A stretch of 64,000 bases of DNA from Siderastrea radians (GCA_964017195.1 OZ024890.1:66576367-66640366); one strand, 5' to 3'. Counted from the first letter of the stretch, positions 34,099 to 43,279 are shown. Made by a program: numbers and translations. Notes: generated by a model not told the origin, from the letters alone.

Positions 34099-35248
34099 CA
34101 TCCTTTATTAATCACGATAAAAAATTTAAAGCATAATGCTTGTATTACATCATGACCTCCATACAGCCATCATCATCGTCCCGTTAACGATTTCTCCAAA
34201 AGAAAATGAAAGTGTCACAGTTACGACGGCAAAGTGACAAATTTTCAATTTTCATCGCGAAGCCCCCCCCCCCCCCCCTTCCAAAGAAAAACATAATAAC
34301 AATAAATTAAATTGAATTAAATTTAAACCTCAAAACACGACTGTCGAAAAAATGGGGTTGCCATGGAACCAAATTTCCTGAACAAAATATGTCACGGCAA
34401 ACTGGCTAAAGGTAACATTTGCCAAACCCGTTAACTTGCTCCCTCATCGGCCTGTATACCAAAACAGTAAATCAGACAATCACACTAAACCTGCGAAACC
34501 TTTTTTTCTTTTTCCAAATCAATTTTTTTACTACTTGTGCAAGAGTTAAACGGTAGAAGTTATGCCATATCGTGCGAAACTTGCATTAGGAACCATTTGT
34601 TCTCTAAATCCTACCAGTAATTCGCAGTGCGCTCTCTGTAAAAAACTTTGGAAGAAGTTCCTTTCGATCTGGTGAATACCCAACCACACCAACCACAAAA
34701 GAGCGACCTTGATCATCCGTCCATACAACAGGTGATCCTAGAGCTTCATGATCATGCTTGGGAAGATCTTTGTTCTGCAAATAATGTCGTCCCTGTTCTT
34801 CTTGGTACAACCAGTGAACGGTTCGGCAATATTCTTTAGCGATGATAAATGAACGGCAACCGCTCTTTAATCCTTGTGAAAGCTTCTTCACAACGTCTTC
34901 ACTCTCACTCACCATGCAAAAACTGTTACTGCAACATTTCTTAACGGGTGTGAAGCTGAATATGTCATCTTCACGTAAGGTTGAGATGTCAAATGGTTCA
35001 TGCTCTGTATGAAACAACCTTTGTAGAAAATTCAACTGATTTTTACACGAGCAATGAGCGAAAATATTTTCATGTTGATTTTGAGTGTCAGTGCACGTTA
35101 ATAAAAATATTCGCTCTTTGTCATTCACAATTTTCTTCACTGCGCATGCAATTCCCGTGTTTTGAGGAAGGTACGGCGATCTATGCCCTTTAACGACGAA
35201 CAACCATTTGTTTGGATCCTCTTCCGCTACAAGTGCGTTTGCCTCCAT
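18250..35248 (-). CDS. Pseudoprotease-FN3-stalk-transmembrane protein with arrayed TM exons (17-exon gene)
   Basis: I assembled this gene by eye from 17 exons between 35248 (ATG) and 18250 (stop). They are, in order, a protease-fold exon, three FN3 exons, stalk 1, TM-A, TM-B, stalk 2, TM-A, TM-B, TM-A, TM-B, stalk 3, TM-A, TM-B, TM-C and a terminal TM exon with tail. The joined length is 2,802 nt, an exact multiple of three, giving 933 residues plus stop. Every internal exon is phase 1-1, so skipping any of them keeps the frame. FN3 domains imply an extracellular or lumenal adhesive or receptor-like surface anchored in a membrane. Whether all TM exons are joined (a multi-pass domain) or used as alternatives is unknown. 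A distant paralogue of the first exon starts at 62061. No signal peptide is evident in the first exon, so a 5' exon could be missing: an acceptor-like site (ctag) lies six bases before the ATG. Confidence 0.72.
18472..18912. repeat. Cluster of TGACGTCA palindromes in a repeat-like block (intron)
   Basis: TGACGTCA occurs at 18472-18479, 18820-18827, 18894-18901 and 18905-18912, with further single TGACGT/ACGTCA half-matches around 18930-18960. The block also holds AAGATGGCGG and, near 19019-19050, CTATAGGGGG...CCCCCTATAG. It resembles a dispersed repeat. CRE-type activity is possible but not shown. Confidence 0.4.
19450..19524 (-). CDS. Exon 16: transmembrane exon, type C
   Basis: 75 nt, phase 1-1, acceptor tttcgcag, donor TGCAG|gtgatt. 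It encodes NFAILGVLLGILLGFSAVW then YKRHA. The basic end (YKRHA) differs from the WRT/WAS endings of the other units and could mark a cytoplasmic boundary. Confidence 0.7.
19670..19744 (-). CDS. Exon 15: transmembrane exon, type B (B4)
   Basis: 75 nt, phase 1-1, acceptor tttcag, donor AACAG|gtaaca. It encodes FFVNVSFLVLLFLGILAV then GYLWRT. It is closest to B2. Confidence 0.8.
19745..22438 (-). other. 2.7-kb intron of the minus-strand gene
   Basis: This is the longest gap inside the TM-exon array. No further TM-like exon was found. It holds poly-C and (AAAC)n tracts and, at 21290-21360, the motif AAGGCTAATTTTGTTAGCCG on the minus strand, a mirrored stem found near the 3' ends of some retroelements. 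Confidence 0.5.
21054..21096. repeat. (AAAC)n microsatellite
   Basis: About ten AAAC units with a few AAGC interruptions, inside an intron. Confidence 0.9.
22439..22507 (-). CDS. Exon 14: transmembrane exon, type A (A4)
   Basis: 69 nt, phase 1-1, acceptor ttttgcag, donor CACAG|gtactt. It encodes YLSYVGTEVLMGILAVCC then LWAT. It is the shortest of the array, with a 12-nt deletion relative to A2, its closest match. Confidence 0.75.
22925..23010 (-). repeat. tRNA-derived SINE head in an intron
   Basis: On the minus strand TAGCTGAGTCAGTAG (A box) is followed about 45 bases later by GGTTCAAATCC (B box). The surrounding unit is bracketed by a direct repeat, AGAGAATTAACTCTGC near 22813 and AGAGAATCAACTCTGC near 23116. 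Confidence 0.5.
23582..23713 (-). CDS. Exon 13: helical stalk 3
   Basis: 132 nt, phase 1-1, acceptor tttctag, donor AAAG|gtaaga. It encodes QVGQLYTNVKRRLPRSVWS then IWETVVLSRVQGLKG. It is homologous to stalk 2. Confidence 0.8.
23860..24200. repeat. Dispersed repeat related to the 280-509 region
   Basis: AAGCTTGGTCAATAA then TTTATTATATGGCCAAA matches, in reverse complement, AAGCTTGGTTAATAAG and TTTATTATATGGCCAAA at 385-416 of the window. Confidence 0.5.
24586..24657 (-). CDS. Exon 12: transmembrane exon, type B (B3)
   Basis: 72 nt, phase 1-1, acceptor tttttag, donor AACAG|gtaaca. It encodes FIGSGSLFLILLGIVVALHI then WRT. It pairs with B1 in length and the GSGSLF / GVGSLF start. Confidence 0.78.
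25259..25339 (-). CDS. Exon 11: transmembrane exon, type A (A3)
   Basis: 81 nt, phase 1-1, acceptor ttttcag, donor CTCAG|gtaata. It encodes LFENVGYRVLVLFLLG then SLGLWCLWAS. It is nearly the same as A1 over its second half. Confidence 0.8.
26184..26264 (-). CDS. Exon 10: transmembrane exon, type B (B2)
   Basis: 81 nt, phase 1-1, acceptor ttccag, donor AACAG|gtgacg. It encodes FFVNVGFGSLLLLLLG then ILAVWHLWRT, the most typical TM unit of the array. It shares GFFVNV and LGILAV..LWRT with B4. Confidence 0.82.
26803..26883 (-). CDS. Exon 9: transmembrane exon, type A (A2)
   Basis: 81 nt, phase 1-1, acceptor ttttcag, donor CGCAG|gtgatg. It encodes NYANVVSEFLDLFLMG then ILAVCCHWVA. It contains acidic residues within the helix (EFLD), so it is a poorer membrane segment than the others. 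It is closest to A4 through MGILAVCC.W.A. Confidence 0.72.
27448..27573 (-). CDS. Exon 8: helical stalk 2
   Basis: 126 nt, phase 1-1, acceptor ttttcag, donor AAAG|gtaaca. It encodes QAHTEVKRLLPQFVLNVSE then NILPRVQKLK. It is clearly homologous to stalk 3 through VKR.LP, the 10-12 residue spacing and RVQ.LKG. Confidence 0.8.
28034..28105 (-). CDS. Exon 7: transmembrane exon, type B (B1)
   Basis: 72 nt, phase 1-1, acceptor tttccag, donor CACAG|gtaatg. It encodes LFGVGSLFPFFLGAVTVW then HFWYTG. It has the same length as B3 (24586-24657) and shares GSLF...LG. Confidence 0.75.
28261..28405. mobile_element. 145-bp palindromic MITE in an intron
   Basis: The left end CCAGTTGTTCAAAAGTTGG and TGGATAGCGCTATCCA are mirrored by the right end, closing CAACTTTTGAACAACTGG and ending GGGGCC at 28405. 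GGATAGCGCTATCC is itself a perfect palindrome and appears at both ends. No clean target duplication was seen. Confidence 0.7.
29073..29153 (-). CDS. Exon 6: transmembrane exon, type A (A1)
   Basis: 81 nt, phase 1-1, acceptor ttttcag, donor CTTCAG|gtaata. It encodes a single hydrophobic helix, NFASVGFGLLVLFLLG then SLALWCLWAS. It is closest to A3 (25259-25339), sharing VLFLLGSL.LWCLWAS. Confidence 0.8.
29762..29999. mobile_element. 238-bp MITE with GGCCC ends in an intron
   Basis: The left end begins GCCCCGTTTCTCGAAATTCC then CCGGTAACTTTTC. The right end closes with the reverse complement (GAAAAGTTCCCGGGATTTTC, ending AACGGGCC). The target duplication is unclear. Confidence 0.65.
30113..30223 (-). 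CDS. Exon 5: helical stalk 1
   Basis: 111 nt, phase 1-1, acceptor ctttgcag, donor GGAAA|gtgagt. It encodes an amphipathic segment with YEEILRLLQRFVVPLADIGR then RVQVLE. It shares the 'LP..V.....RVQ.L' pattern with stalks 2 and 3. It sits between the last FN3 domain and the first TM exon. Confidence 0.75.
30530..30823 (-). CDS. Exon 4: fibronectin type III domain C
   Basis: Phase 1-1 exon of 294 nt, acceptor tttacacag, donor GTCGG|gtaggt. FN3 cues are SEIMLRWRKPSDNGANI, RYTVYQRIV and VERGKKYEFIVTATNRCGEG. It reads in frame directly into stalk 1. Confidence 0.88.
30824..32751 (-). other. 1.9-kb intron between FN3 exons C and B
   Basis: No exon was recognised. An open frame at 31876-32250 (minus) is hydrophobic and AT-rich but has no supporting motif. 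Confidence 0.5.
32752..33072 (-). CDS. Exon 3: fibronectin type III domain B
   Basis: Phase 1-1 exon of 321 nt, acceptor cttttcag, donor AGAAG|gtaaga. FN3 cues are NEFTLTWVEPNNNGAPI, LVYLVYRRTV and LERGKTFDLIVTAKNKCGES. It is closely similar to domains A and C, consistent with exon duplication. Confidence 0.88.
33510..33818 (-). CDS. Exon 2: fibronectin type III domain A
   Basis: Phase 1-1 exon of 309 nt, acceptor cttctag, donor AAAAG|gtaatt. The FN3 signature is NHITLNWSQ (strand B Trp), KYTIYRRT (strand C Tyr) and LERGKKYEFLVTATNKYGEG (strands E-F with the conserved Tyr and Asn). A KRVKVSKG linker closes the domain. Confidence 0.88.
34042..34096. repeat. (ATC)n microsatellite in an intron
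   Basis: About eighteen perfect ATC triplets between FN3 exon A and exon 1. Confidence 0.95.
34615..35248 (-). CDS. Exon 1: trypsin-fold pseudoprotease domain
   Basis: This exon encodes 211 codons plus one base, donor TACTG|gtagg. The protease-fold cues are GIACAV (residues 32-37), IFLLTCTD (47-54), where an active trypsin would have its LTAAH histidine, and LGSPVVWTD followed by FVVGVVG (170-190), where GDSGGP would sit. By this alignment the catalytic His is Asp and the catalytic Ser is Leu, so I infer an inactive fold. Cysteines at 52, 66, 68, 105, 106, 111, 131 and 141 are notable. The exon at 62061-62655 is a clear paralogue with the same GIACAV, FLLTGTD and GSPVLWTD blocks. The family name is not recognised, and the protease link rests on short motifs only. 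Confidence 0.7.
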
Positions 35249-36041
35249 GTGTACCTAGGACAGAAATCAAAGAGACCGTATTCCGATATGATCGATATCA
35301 TGAACGTGTTGCTTATACGGCTACATCGTGCAGTACTATCCACACTTAACCCAAATTTATATGCCTCCTGGTGCCGGTTATTGTTCTGTTTGCAATATTC
35401 CCTACCGATTATACCATATCTTCCTAAGAAAACCACACTTTTTGGGCGCTCTACAAAGCCAATGGTTTTCTGTGACTTCAAAGACCTAAAAATTGACATA
35501 TTGGCCTTTTTTTTCTCCTAGAAGACCCAAAATTCATCTGAAACGCATTAATATTATGCATCGTCTTATGCCACTAGACAAACGAAAATGTCACGAGAAA
35601 GACTGAGCACAACCTCCACGTAGATATATAAATTGGCGGGAAAATCTTTGAAAGAAAACCAACTTAAGAAAACGGTGATCGTTTTCCCTGTTTTGAGCTT
35701 AATAACTAACCAGAGGAAAGACAGGAAATAGTTCCAAAAGAAAAAAAAAACAGCTTTCGCGAAATGAAAGTCTTGTCGTGAGGTTTGAGGTTTGTTTTAT
35801 GCATCTCGCGTTTATCCGTTGTGACGCATTATTCGTCTGAGCACAGGCAGCCCAAGCTCACGCCTCGAGAAAGCGAGGAATTTATAAATTATTTATGGTT
35901 CTCGAGCCGGGACGTGACCTTCGAGAGAGACCGGTATTGGGTTACAAGCGGCCGTTAACAACTTGAGACTTTGTATGGGGAATAAAATATCGTCGATTTC
36001 GAACGTGAAAAAAAACTCAATTTCAACACTTTTCTAGTGAA
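35249..36041. promoter_or_regulatory. Candidate shared upstream region of two divergent genes
   Basis: This 793-bp gap separates the minus-strand gene starting at 35248 from a possible plus-strand first exon at 36042. No TATA box or motif cluster stands out. The promoter role is inferred only from the head-to-head layout. Confidence 0.25.
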
Positions 36042-36246
36042 ATGAATAAAACTAACTTACCTCTGGCGTCTTTGTGCGTTTTTGGGATTATTTCATTGTT
36101 TTGGGCTTTCTTTGTCATGACTGTTACTACCTTCATAAGACGAAGTCAAGGCACCACACTGTTTTACGTCGGAGATTCGAACTTGTCGACTCGAAGGCGG
36201 TTTGCGACCCGAAAATCCATCCTATCGCAGTTTTTTTCGGCCAGAG
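36042..36246 (+). CDS. Possible first exon of a type II membrane protein
   Basis: The frame begins ATG at 36042. It encodes a short polar start with one Lys, a hydrophobic anchor (residues 8-31, including ASLCVFGIISLFWAFFVMTV) and a basic stretch with RR and TRRR. It ends at a donor-like CAGAG|gtaaag after 68 codons plus one base. Signal-anchor architecture of this kind is typical of Golgi enzymes, but no catalytic exon was found downstream. The next 11 kb is transposon, so if real the gene is either interrupted by very long introns or was cut short by the insertions. A chance frame is possible. Confidence 0.35.
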
Positions 36247-36386
36247 GTAAAGCTCTATGATCTCCGCACCTTGTAAAATGTAATTAAATATACAGATTCA
36301 AAAGACGACATCCGTTCAGCACAATACCTAGCTAGCACCATAGGAAAGATCTGCTCAAAAGCTTTAACTTCAATGATCATACTTCA

Positions 36387-36547
36387 GGATGTTATCCACA
36401 GACTCAAAACTTAGAACTATTTTTGTACAGCGTAATGAACAGCACCACATGAGATTTTGGGATTTCATCCACAGACGCAAAAGTTAAACCACCTTGAGCC
36501 ACACAGTAAACAGCACCACAGGAAAGTACTGGTCAATCAGCTTTCAT
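36387..36547 (+). repeat. Two degenerate copies of a ~70-100-bp unit
   Basis: Copies start at about 36387 and 36457 and share TCCACAGAC.CAAAA, TTA.A.C.ACC and CAGCACCACA. Related copies lie at 47825-47970, 48990-49060 and 49230-49290. Confidence 0.6.
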
Positions 36548-36629
36548 TTAAGAGCGAATGTTACGGTCAAACATTTGGTGGCAACATACTATGGGGTGCC
36601 ATTACCGCCAAAATTATTGTTTTGTTATT

Positions 36630-36895
36630 ATTAGGCACCAGTTTATTATTATTAGGCACAATGTTTTATTATTAGGCACCAGTTTATTATTATTAGGCAC
36701 AATGTTTTATTATTAGGCACCAGTTTATTATTATTAGGCACAATGTTTTATTATTAGGCACCAGTTTATTATTATTAGGCTTTATTTTCTATTATTAGGC
36801 ACAATCTCTTATTATTAGGCACTATTTTATTATTGTTTGGCATTATTTTCTATTATTATTTCATCTTTATTATTAGGCACTGTTTCGTATTATTT
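36630..36895. repeat. Left subterminal ATTAGGCAC array of the integrase transposon
   Basis: About ten copies of TTATTAGGCAC, alternating in 18-24-bp steps between 'GGCACCAG' and 'GGCACAATG' forms. The mirror-image array is at the right end. Confidence 0.9.
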
Positions 36896-37055
36896 TCGTA
36901 CCGTACTATCTCCAAGTAGTCAGCGGTTTTACACATGAGAACAGCATGGCAGACATTGCGAATGATCAAGGGATAGACATCTTGACTTTGTAGGCCCAGA
37001 AAAAGCAAATTGTAGCTGAGTATGTAGAAGCAATTTATCCTCGAAGTATAAAACG

Positions 37056-38444
37056 ATGGCAACTAACACTATTTCCGACTTAAGGCATGAAGTTACCTCC
37101 CGATTACAAGAGATTGTTGCTTGTGTTGGTGTGTCTCATGACAGTGACTTAGTGGAGGAACTTGAAGAAATTCAAAAGCATGTGAATCTCCTTGATTCAG
37201 TGACAAGAATACCTGAAGAGTTGTTTAATTTGTTGAGTAGCGCACGATCACTTTTACAGCAGAATGAGGAAAGAGCAAGTGTTGTTCGTAGTGGTACTCC
37301 TGGTAGGCCAGCTTATGACATCAGGAAGGAACAACTTGAGATGCTTCTAAGAGCTAGATTTAGTGTCCGATCTATTGCAGACCTTTTGCACGTCAGTTCA
37401 AGGACCATAGAACGACGAATTCAAGAACATGGCCTCTCAGTACGTGCTTTATACACCGAAATGCAGGATAGTCAGTTGGATGACATAGTGAGGGATATAA
37501 AAAGAGGGAACCCAAGCTGTGGGTCAAAAATGTTGGCTGGGTACTTTGGTGCAAGGGGTATATTTCTGCCTAGACGTCGGATAAGGGAGTCACTTTCTAG
37601 GGTGGACCCTCTTGCAGCTGCTGCAAGACGCTGCAAAGCAATAAAACGGCGCGTGTATAATGTGAGCAGGCCACTTGGTCTCTGGCACTTTGATGGAAAT
37701 CACAAACTTGTGAAGTGGCGTTTTGTTGTCCATGGCTGTGTGGATGGCTTCAGTCGAATCCCAGTTTTTTTATCATGCAGCACAAACAACAAAGCTGTTA
37801 CTGTGTACTCACTTTTTATCAAAGCGGTACAAGACTGGGGATTGCCCTCAAGAGTCAGATGTGATCAGGGATCTGAAAATGTGGATGTTGTCAAATATAT
37901 GTTGAGTACTCGAGGAACAGGGAGAGGCTCAGCTCTGGTTGGTAAAAGTGTGCACAATCAAAGAATTGAGCGAATGTGGCGGGACGTGTTTGAAGATGTT
38001 TTGGCAAATTTCTACGAGTTGTTTTCTCTGATGGAGGAACTGGGTATCTTTGACCCTTTATCTGAGTGTGATTTATGGTGCCTTCATTATGCATTCCTTC
38101 ATCACATAAACTATCGTTTACATGAATGGTCTGCTGCCTGGCTGAGACATCCCTTGTCTACAGTCAACAACAACACACCTCTTCAACTTTGGATCAAAGG
38201 TTCACTGAATTCTGCAGAAAACAATACAGACCCGGTTGATGTTACTGATGAATATGGCATTGATTGGAATGGTCCTGTTCCCCTTGATGAGGACACTGTG
38301 GAAATTCCACCTACTTCTCAAGCTCTGACAGATGAGCAAGTTGCTGACCTTGAGTCAAGAACTGAGTTACTTCGAGAGTCTTCAATAACAGATGATAAAA
38401 TTAAACTTTACAAACTTGCCAAGGAATTTCTTGAGCAGCATTAA
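37056..38444 (+). CDS. DDE integrase/transposase, single exon, 462 aa
   Basis: This would catalyse cut-and-paste movement of the surrounding 7-kb element. An N-terminal helical part (1-80) is followed by a helix-turn-helix-like segment (about 92-127, with [20 protein letters not shown]). An rve-type integrase core then has WHFD (Asp213), VDGFSR (229-234), [11 protein letters not shown] (Asp270) and HNQRIERMW (Glu305). The acidic triad has 34 residues between the second Asp and Glu, close to the usual D,D-35-E. The C-terminal part is acidic. The frame is intact, with no stop or frameshift, and begins 470 bp inside the left end. IS3-type and retroelement integrases share this core, but no reverse transcriptase accompanies it. 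Confidence 0.9.
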   Translation: MATNTISDLRHEVTSRLQEIVACVGVSHDSDLVEELEEIQKHVNLLDSVTRIPEELFNLLSSARSLLQQNEERASVVRSGTPGRPAYDIRKEQLEMLLRARFSVRSIADLLHVSSRTIERRIQEHGLSVRALYTEMQDSQLDDIVRDIKRGNPSCGSKMLAGYFGARGIFLPRRRIRESLSRVDPLAAAARRCKAIKRRVYNVSRPLGLWHFDGNHKLVKWRFVVHGCVDGFSRIPVFLSCSTNNKAVTVYSLFIKAVQDWGLPSRVRCDQGSENVDVVKYMLSTRGTGRGSALVGKSVHNQRIERMWRDVFEDVLANFYELFSLMEELGIFDPLSECDLWCLHYAFLHHINYRLHEWSAAWLRHPLSTVNNNTPLQLWIKGSLNSAENNTDPVDVTDEYGIDWNGPVPLDEDTVEIPPTSQALTDEQVADLESRTELLRESSITDDKIKLYKLAKEFLEQH

Positions 38445-38721
38445 GTTGAAGTAACACTCCACTCTGGAATGGTTAAATGAGTGACTTATTACTAATACCT
38501 GAATGTGTGTCTCAAACCAATGGCAGACATACATGCAAGAGAGGAGCCTAGGGTACCCAGCTTCACCTTTGATGTTCAATCAGTAATGATTATTTTGATG
38601 GTCTGTTGTATGCCCATAAATTATAGTTACTATATGACTTCAGCTCCATTAGAAAAATCACACGTTTCTCCCACCCATTCATACATAATTTGTTCACACA
38701 TGGTTGTTTACTCAGTCCTTA

Positions 38722-39212
38722 AGGCTGCATTCATTAAAAAGCAGGAGGGGTGAAGGAACTGTATAGAGTACTGTATTTTTAACATCCCCCCTGAAAACGG
38801 TACAAAATTACGCATCCCCCCTTACCTGCTTGGAAAAAATTTGTATCCCCCCCTAACAGCTTCATGTCAGGAAACTTGAGTCCCAACTTAATGTTAAAGC
38901 ATGCTTTGTTCTTTCACTTTGTAATCAGTGGCATATCTAGGGTCCCTCGTGTGGGGAAAATCTTTGGGCCTCCACCTTAACCTAAGGCCCAAAGGCCCTT
39001 CCTTATAAGCGGATATGGATGCACTTTGCAAAAATCACACTTAAAAATATTACCATTATTCTGTATATATTTGATGTCTAAAAAAATAAACATCCCCCTG
39101 AAAATTGCTCTGAGAATTAACATCCCCCTTCTGGAGTACAGAAAAAGGCTAGACATATCCCCCCTCATTTTCCTCCCCCCCCCCCCCTCCTGGTTTTTAA
39201 TAAATGCAGCCT
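38722..39212. mobile_element. ~490-bp C-rich MITE nested inside the integrase transposon
   Basis: The ends are AGGCTGCATTCATTAAAAA then GCAGGAGGGG, mirrored by CCCCCTCCTGGTTTTTAATA then AATGCAGCCT. Inside, ACATCCCCCC-type runs recur. It lies between the integrase stop and the 3' end of the ligase gene. The duplication may be TTA/TAA but is not clean. Confidence 0.7.
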
Positions 39213-40000
39213 AAATTTTACATGGACGCTATAAAACAACAAGTATTTTAAATTGAAATTCTTTATTCACATAAATGTAACCCTCCAATAACAAAATGTT
39301 GAACTTGAACTTGTTTAACACAACCACTGAGTAATAATATTGAACTAATATAAGCACTATGAAACTAAGCTTACTTTTGTGTAGGATTCTCCTATAACGT
39401 TTCCTATTAATTTTGTCCATACAGCAAACCTATAAAGGTCTATAAAATTGGGCATGGTCGTATTATATCTGTTGTTTATAACTTGCATGCAAGGAAGAAC
39501 TGCATATATTTCAATTAATATGTAAAAACATAATTAAAGAGCCCAAAGCAAGAATGTACTCCCAAGCGAATCTTGCTTTTTTGCATCAATAAAAGTACTT
39601 TCTTGTCAATATTTTCGGGTTCAGGGATGTGCAGGGATGTGCCTGCAACTCCAATTCACCACCCAAACCCAGAATTCTGTAAACAAAATGGTCTTAAAAT
39701 TAAAGTCACTTAGGACATTTTTGCTCAGGGCTCTTCAATTTTCTGAAACAGTAATCAGTAATATTGATAAACAGTGTGAACTTTATGCTTAACTGTATCC
39801 ACTCTTACAGGTTTCCCAAGTAATAGTATGGCAACTTAAATGTAAAATGGGTGGCCCTCTCTTGAACATTACAGTATTCTACTGCTATCAAGATGTTTTC
39901 ATTTTGATATAATATTATAAAAGTCACAGGTTCCCAATTTTGTAATCTTCATACATGGCTATAAAATGTAAATGTCTGCACAGACAATATTCTGTTTTCC

Positions 40001-43000
40001 CTAAGCATAGCCAAACCCTTTGCTGTTCCTGACTGCAAACGTCATTGCATCTCTAAATGCGACATATGTTTTGTGAACAGTTGGAAGGTGCAACATAGGC
40101 ACACATGTATTGGCCTTGGGAAAGGGGGATAAATTACCATCTTTGTCAGGATCATGAAGGAACCCAAGAGTTAAATCCCAACCGACCCGTAGTGGTGGTA
40201 ATTGTTTACACCCGCAAGTAAAAAATAGCAGATCACTTAAGGTGATCGTTGTTTCCCCTTCTTCTACATCTTGTAAATAGTCGCACCAGTGAGAAATGAT
40301 TACATTTTCTAATGCTCTGTTGTTTGAGCCTTCTTCACTCTGAAGAACAGTAAACAAATTCTTGAATGAATCAGCATCTAATTCGACTGGAATGTAGCAA
40401 AAAGCTTCATGAAAAACATCAGGATTGTTTGTAATGGCCTTCAAGACACCCAAGTCTGATAAACCCTTTTTGAATTGTTCCAGGGCTGGCCACGCCCTCC
40501 CCAATGTGAGCCAGTGAGCTGTTCGTTTCACAATGTTGTCAATGTCCTTAATGGACTTAATTTGTTGAAGGGTACCCCCTAATTCCAAAACCGTTTCCAG
40601 ATTATTACGTGACATAACTTCATATCCTTCTTGAACTGACTGAGCCCTAGAAAGTTGTTGCAGAGAGGTCTTAAGTTCAGGTTCATATATATCCTCAACA
40701 GCTACCTGTACTTTATCTGGACCATTGATCAAAGCATCATACTGAACAGGAGATAAAAAGCAAAGCCCAGGGCCCCCATGGACAAGGGACAGAGCAGTTA
40801 TTTTCCCTGCATACAGGTATTCTGAGTTTGCTAAACATGAAGCATTGCATGACAGGAACAGTGCTTCCTTTGGACCACAGAACAACTGCGAATTGGCCAG
40901 CCGCTCTACAACAAGAGTTAAAAATTCACGTGTTGGCCCTCCCAAATCCACAGCACCCTCAGATGTCCCAGAATCGTCACTGAATCTCACGGATATCTTG
41001 TTACTGGGAGAAAACGATTTCCTTGTCAAACCCCTTTTTGTGCCCTCCCAGATATCCTTTCTACAGATATTAAATTTTGAAATTTTGTTTTCATTGACTG
41101 CTTCAGCTAACTCTGACAAAATGTCTTGTAACGACAAGACAGGAGTTACATTTATTACTTCCACATTTGCCACCTCAACTGAGGCTTGCTCATTATCAGA
41201 GTCCAATTCTATAGCAATTTCATCCTTAAATAAGGAGCCATAGAAAAAATCAGTGTTGCCTGTTTCTTCCAATGGCATTATGCTAGAGATACTTGATAAT
41301 GCTTCTCCCTGTTCACTCTGTTCCCTTGGTAATGGTTCCCCCGGTTCACTCTGTTCCCCCGGTTCACTCTGTTCCCTTGGTAAAGGTTCACTTGACTTAT
41401 TCTGTTGCCTCGGCATTGCTTTACTTGCCTTCTGCCTTTGCGAGGGGGTGCTGATTGTCTCACTGCATGCGACTTGGGAGTTTGCATCTTGATTTGAGAT
41501 GTAGGAGTTACCAATGTCACTGCGAGGAAAAAGAAAGGTAAAACTACTACTTTAGTGCAATTTTCAGTATCAGTTGTGACAAAAAAATGACTACAAAATG
41601 GTGAATGAAAATATCACAACTGATATTTTTCCATATGGTAGTCCACCTCTTACAATCACTTCTTTCAAAAATTGCATGTGGTGATACAGTGTACATGGCT
41701 AATTATATGTCAAATATTGTTGTTGACAGGTACCATAACTTTGTGATAGTGCCTAATTAGTGTCCAGTTTTTGGCTTTTAGTTATACATGGTTTTCTGGA
41801 TTGAATTAGTCAACTGATAAGCAACTGTTTTGAGGAATATTATAACATAAAAAACACGCTTACTTGGGTTGAATTGTAAAGAACAATTGATCACAAACAG
41901 GGCATTTTGAACTACTGCCATCTGAGGTGTTATGCCACTCCTCCAAGCAAGCACTATGAAATACATCACTGCAACATGCTGGGGTAACTCCTTCACCAAC
42001 AATGTCCTCTAAACAAATCTTGCAATTCTCTTTCCTACACTTCTCTTGCTTTTTAAGGCAGTTCTGGAAAAGATAAAACTTCAATTACAAATACAGAAAT
42101 ACTGAGGTAGAAAGATATGACCCCTGGGTATTCTACAATGTGAGGAGGGTGATGAGGGGGGAGGGTGTCTGGAATGGTTGTCAAGAATGACTAAAACATC
42201 TCCTCGGATTACATGTAGATCTTAATGAAATACAAGCGAGCCTGCAAACTAAATGTAATTAACTTTAAAGACTGCCTTTATTTTCTCTTTCCGTGACAAC
42301 GACCATCTGCATTAATTGATTGAAATCAAACCCTGGTTTTACATGTTTGTACTACACCCAAAATAAACATTTCGTTCGTGACTTAAATACTTGACAATCT
42401 GATAAGAATAAACTCAACAATGTCACACAACTTCGAACTAACGACAGTGGCGCTGCGATTTTTCAAAAATACAACAGGGGACATCACTTGGGCAGACGAT
42501 AAAATCCTGTGCATTTAGCACCGATTCAGTGAAATATAAGCTTAAAGCTTATATCTAAACAGCAAGTATATTTCAGTGACAGTTCTTACCTCCGTATGTT
42601 CCCTCAACTTATCCATTGCAACGAACTGTAAACATGAATTGCATATTTCTTCCAAAACTGAGGGATCTGTGTGTTCTTGAACTGTGTTAAGATCGATGTC
42701 ACACTGAATGGGTCGAACATAAACCCTTCCTTGACCTATAAACTGTGATATATACTGTACGGTGTTCCCTTGAGGCCCGGTAGGGATGATGTGCAATTCT
42801 CGTTTACCTGGTTCGGCGTACATCAGCTCCAAACCACCCACATCAGAGAGCTTCGGAAAGGAATCCACGAGAACAGAATATAGGCGAGCAAATGTGCCGT
42901 CTACGGGAAGGGCAATTTTCTTCTCTCCCAAACCACAGAGAAATAGTTCTCTCTTTTCTTGTACGGTAGGGACTTCGGCCTGACTTTTATCTGCCAGGCA

Positions 43001-43279
43001 TACAAACTTTCGTGTCACGGTTTTCTCCTTCTTCTTCGCCGAGCTGCCACGTCGCCTTTTGACAGTGGAGAAGTTTGTAGTTGATGGCCTCTTGCCGTAA
43101 ACGTTCGGGAAAAGCCGCTCCATTTCTGTTTTGAAACTAGTGCCAGCGCCCTGGTTCGTAGTGGAAGGAATTGATTTAGCTGTTGAGGCTTCTCCTTCAT
43201 CAGGGCTAGCAAGCCCTTCGATTACCTTAACGGCTTTTGAAAGCAGATCCTTTACCACGAAAACGTTCTTCTCCGCCAT
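40001..43279 (-). CDS. Transposon-borne RING plus HECT ubiquitin ligase (three exons, 802 aa)
   Basis: Exons are 42590-43279, 41864-42063 and 40001-41519, with introns gtaaga...ttttccag and gtaagc...cctcgcag. The joined 2,409 nt give 802 residues and stop. Exon 1 has a basic stretch (KRRRGSSAKKKEK) and an unrecognised globular part that could be ubiquitin-like. Exon 2 is a RING-type finger (CKICLEDI, FHSACLEEW, KCPVC). Exon 3 carries a Glu/Pro-rich low-complexity run (REQSEPGEQSEPGE) and a HECT domain. The HECT C-lobe ends KANTCVPMLHLPT with the catalytic-type Cys at about residue 769, then a typical GFG tail near the C-terminus. It presumably transfers ubiquitin to proteins. Its benefit to the transposon is unknown. 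It resembles G2E3-like proteins, from memory. Frames and splice sites are intact. Confidence 0.85.

Noticed and set aside
36630..36895. CRISPR-like array, from the regular short repeats
   Set aside because: The spacers are not unique, the repeats are inverted at the far end of the transposon, and the genome is eukaryotic.
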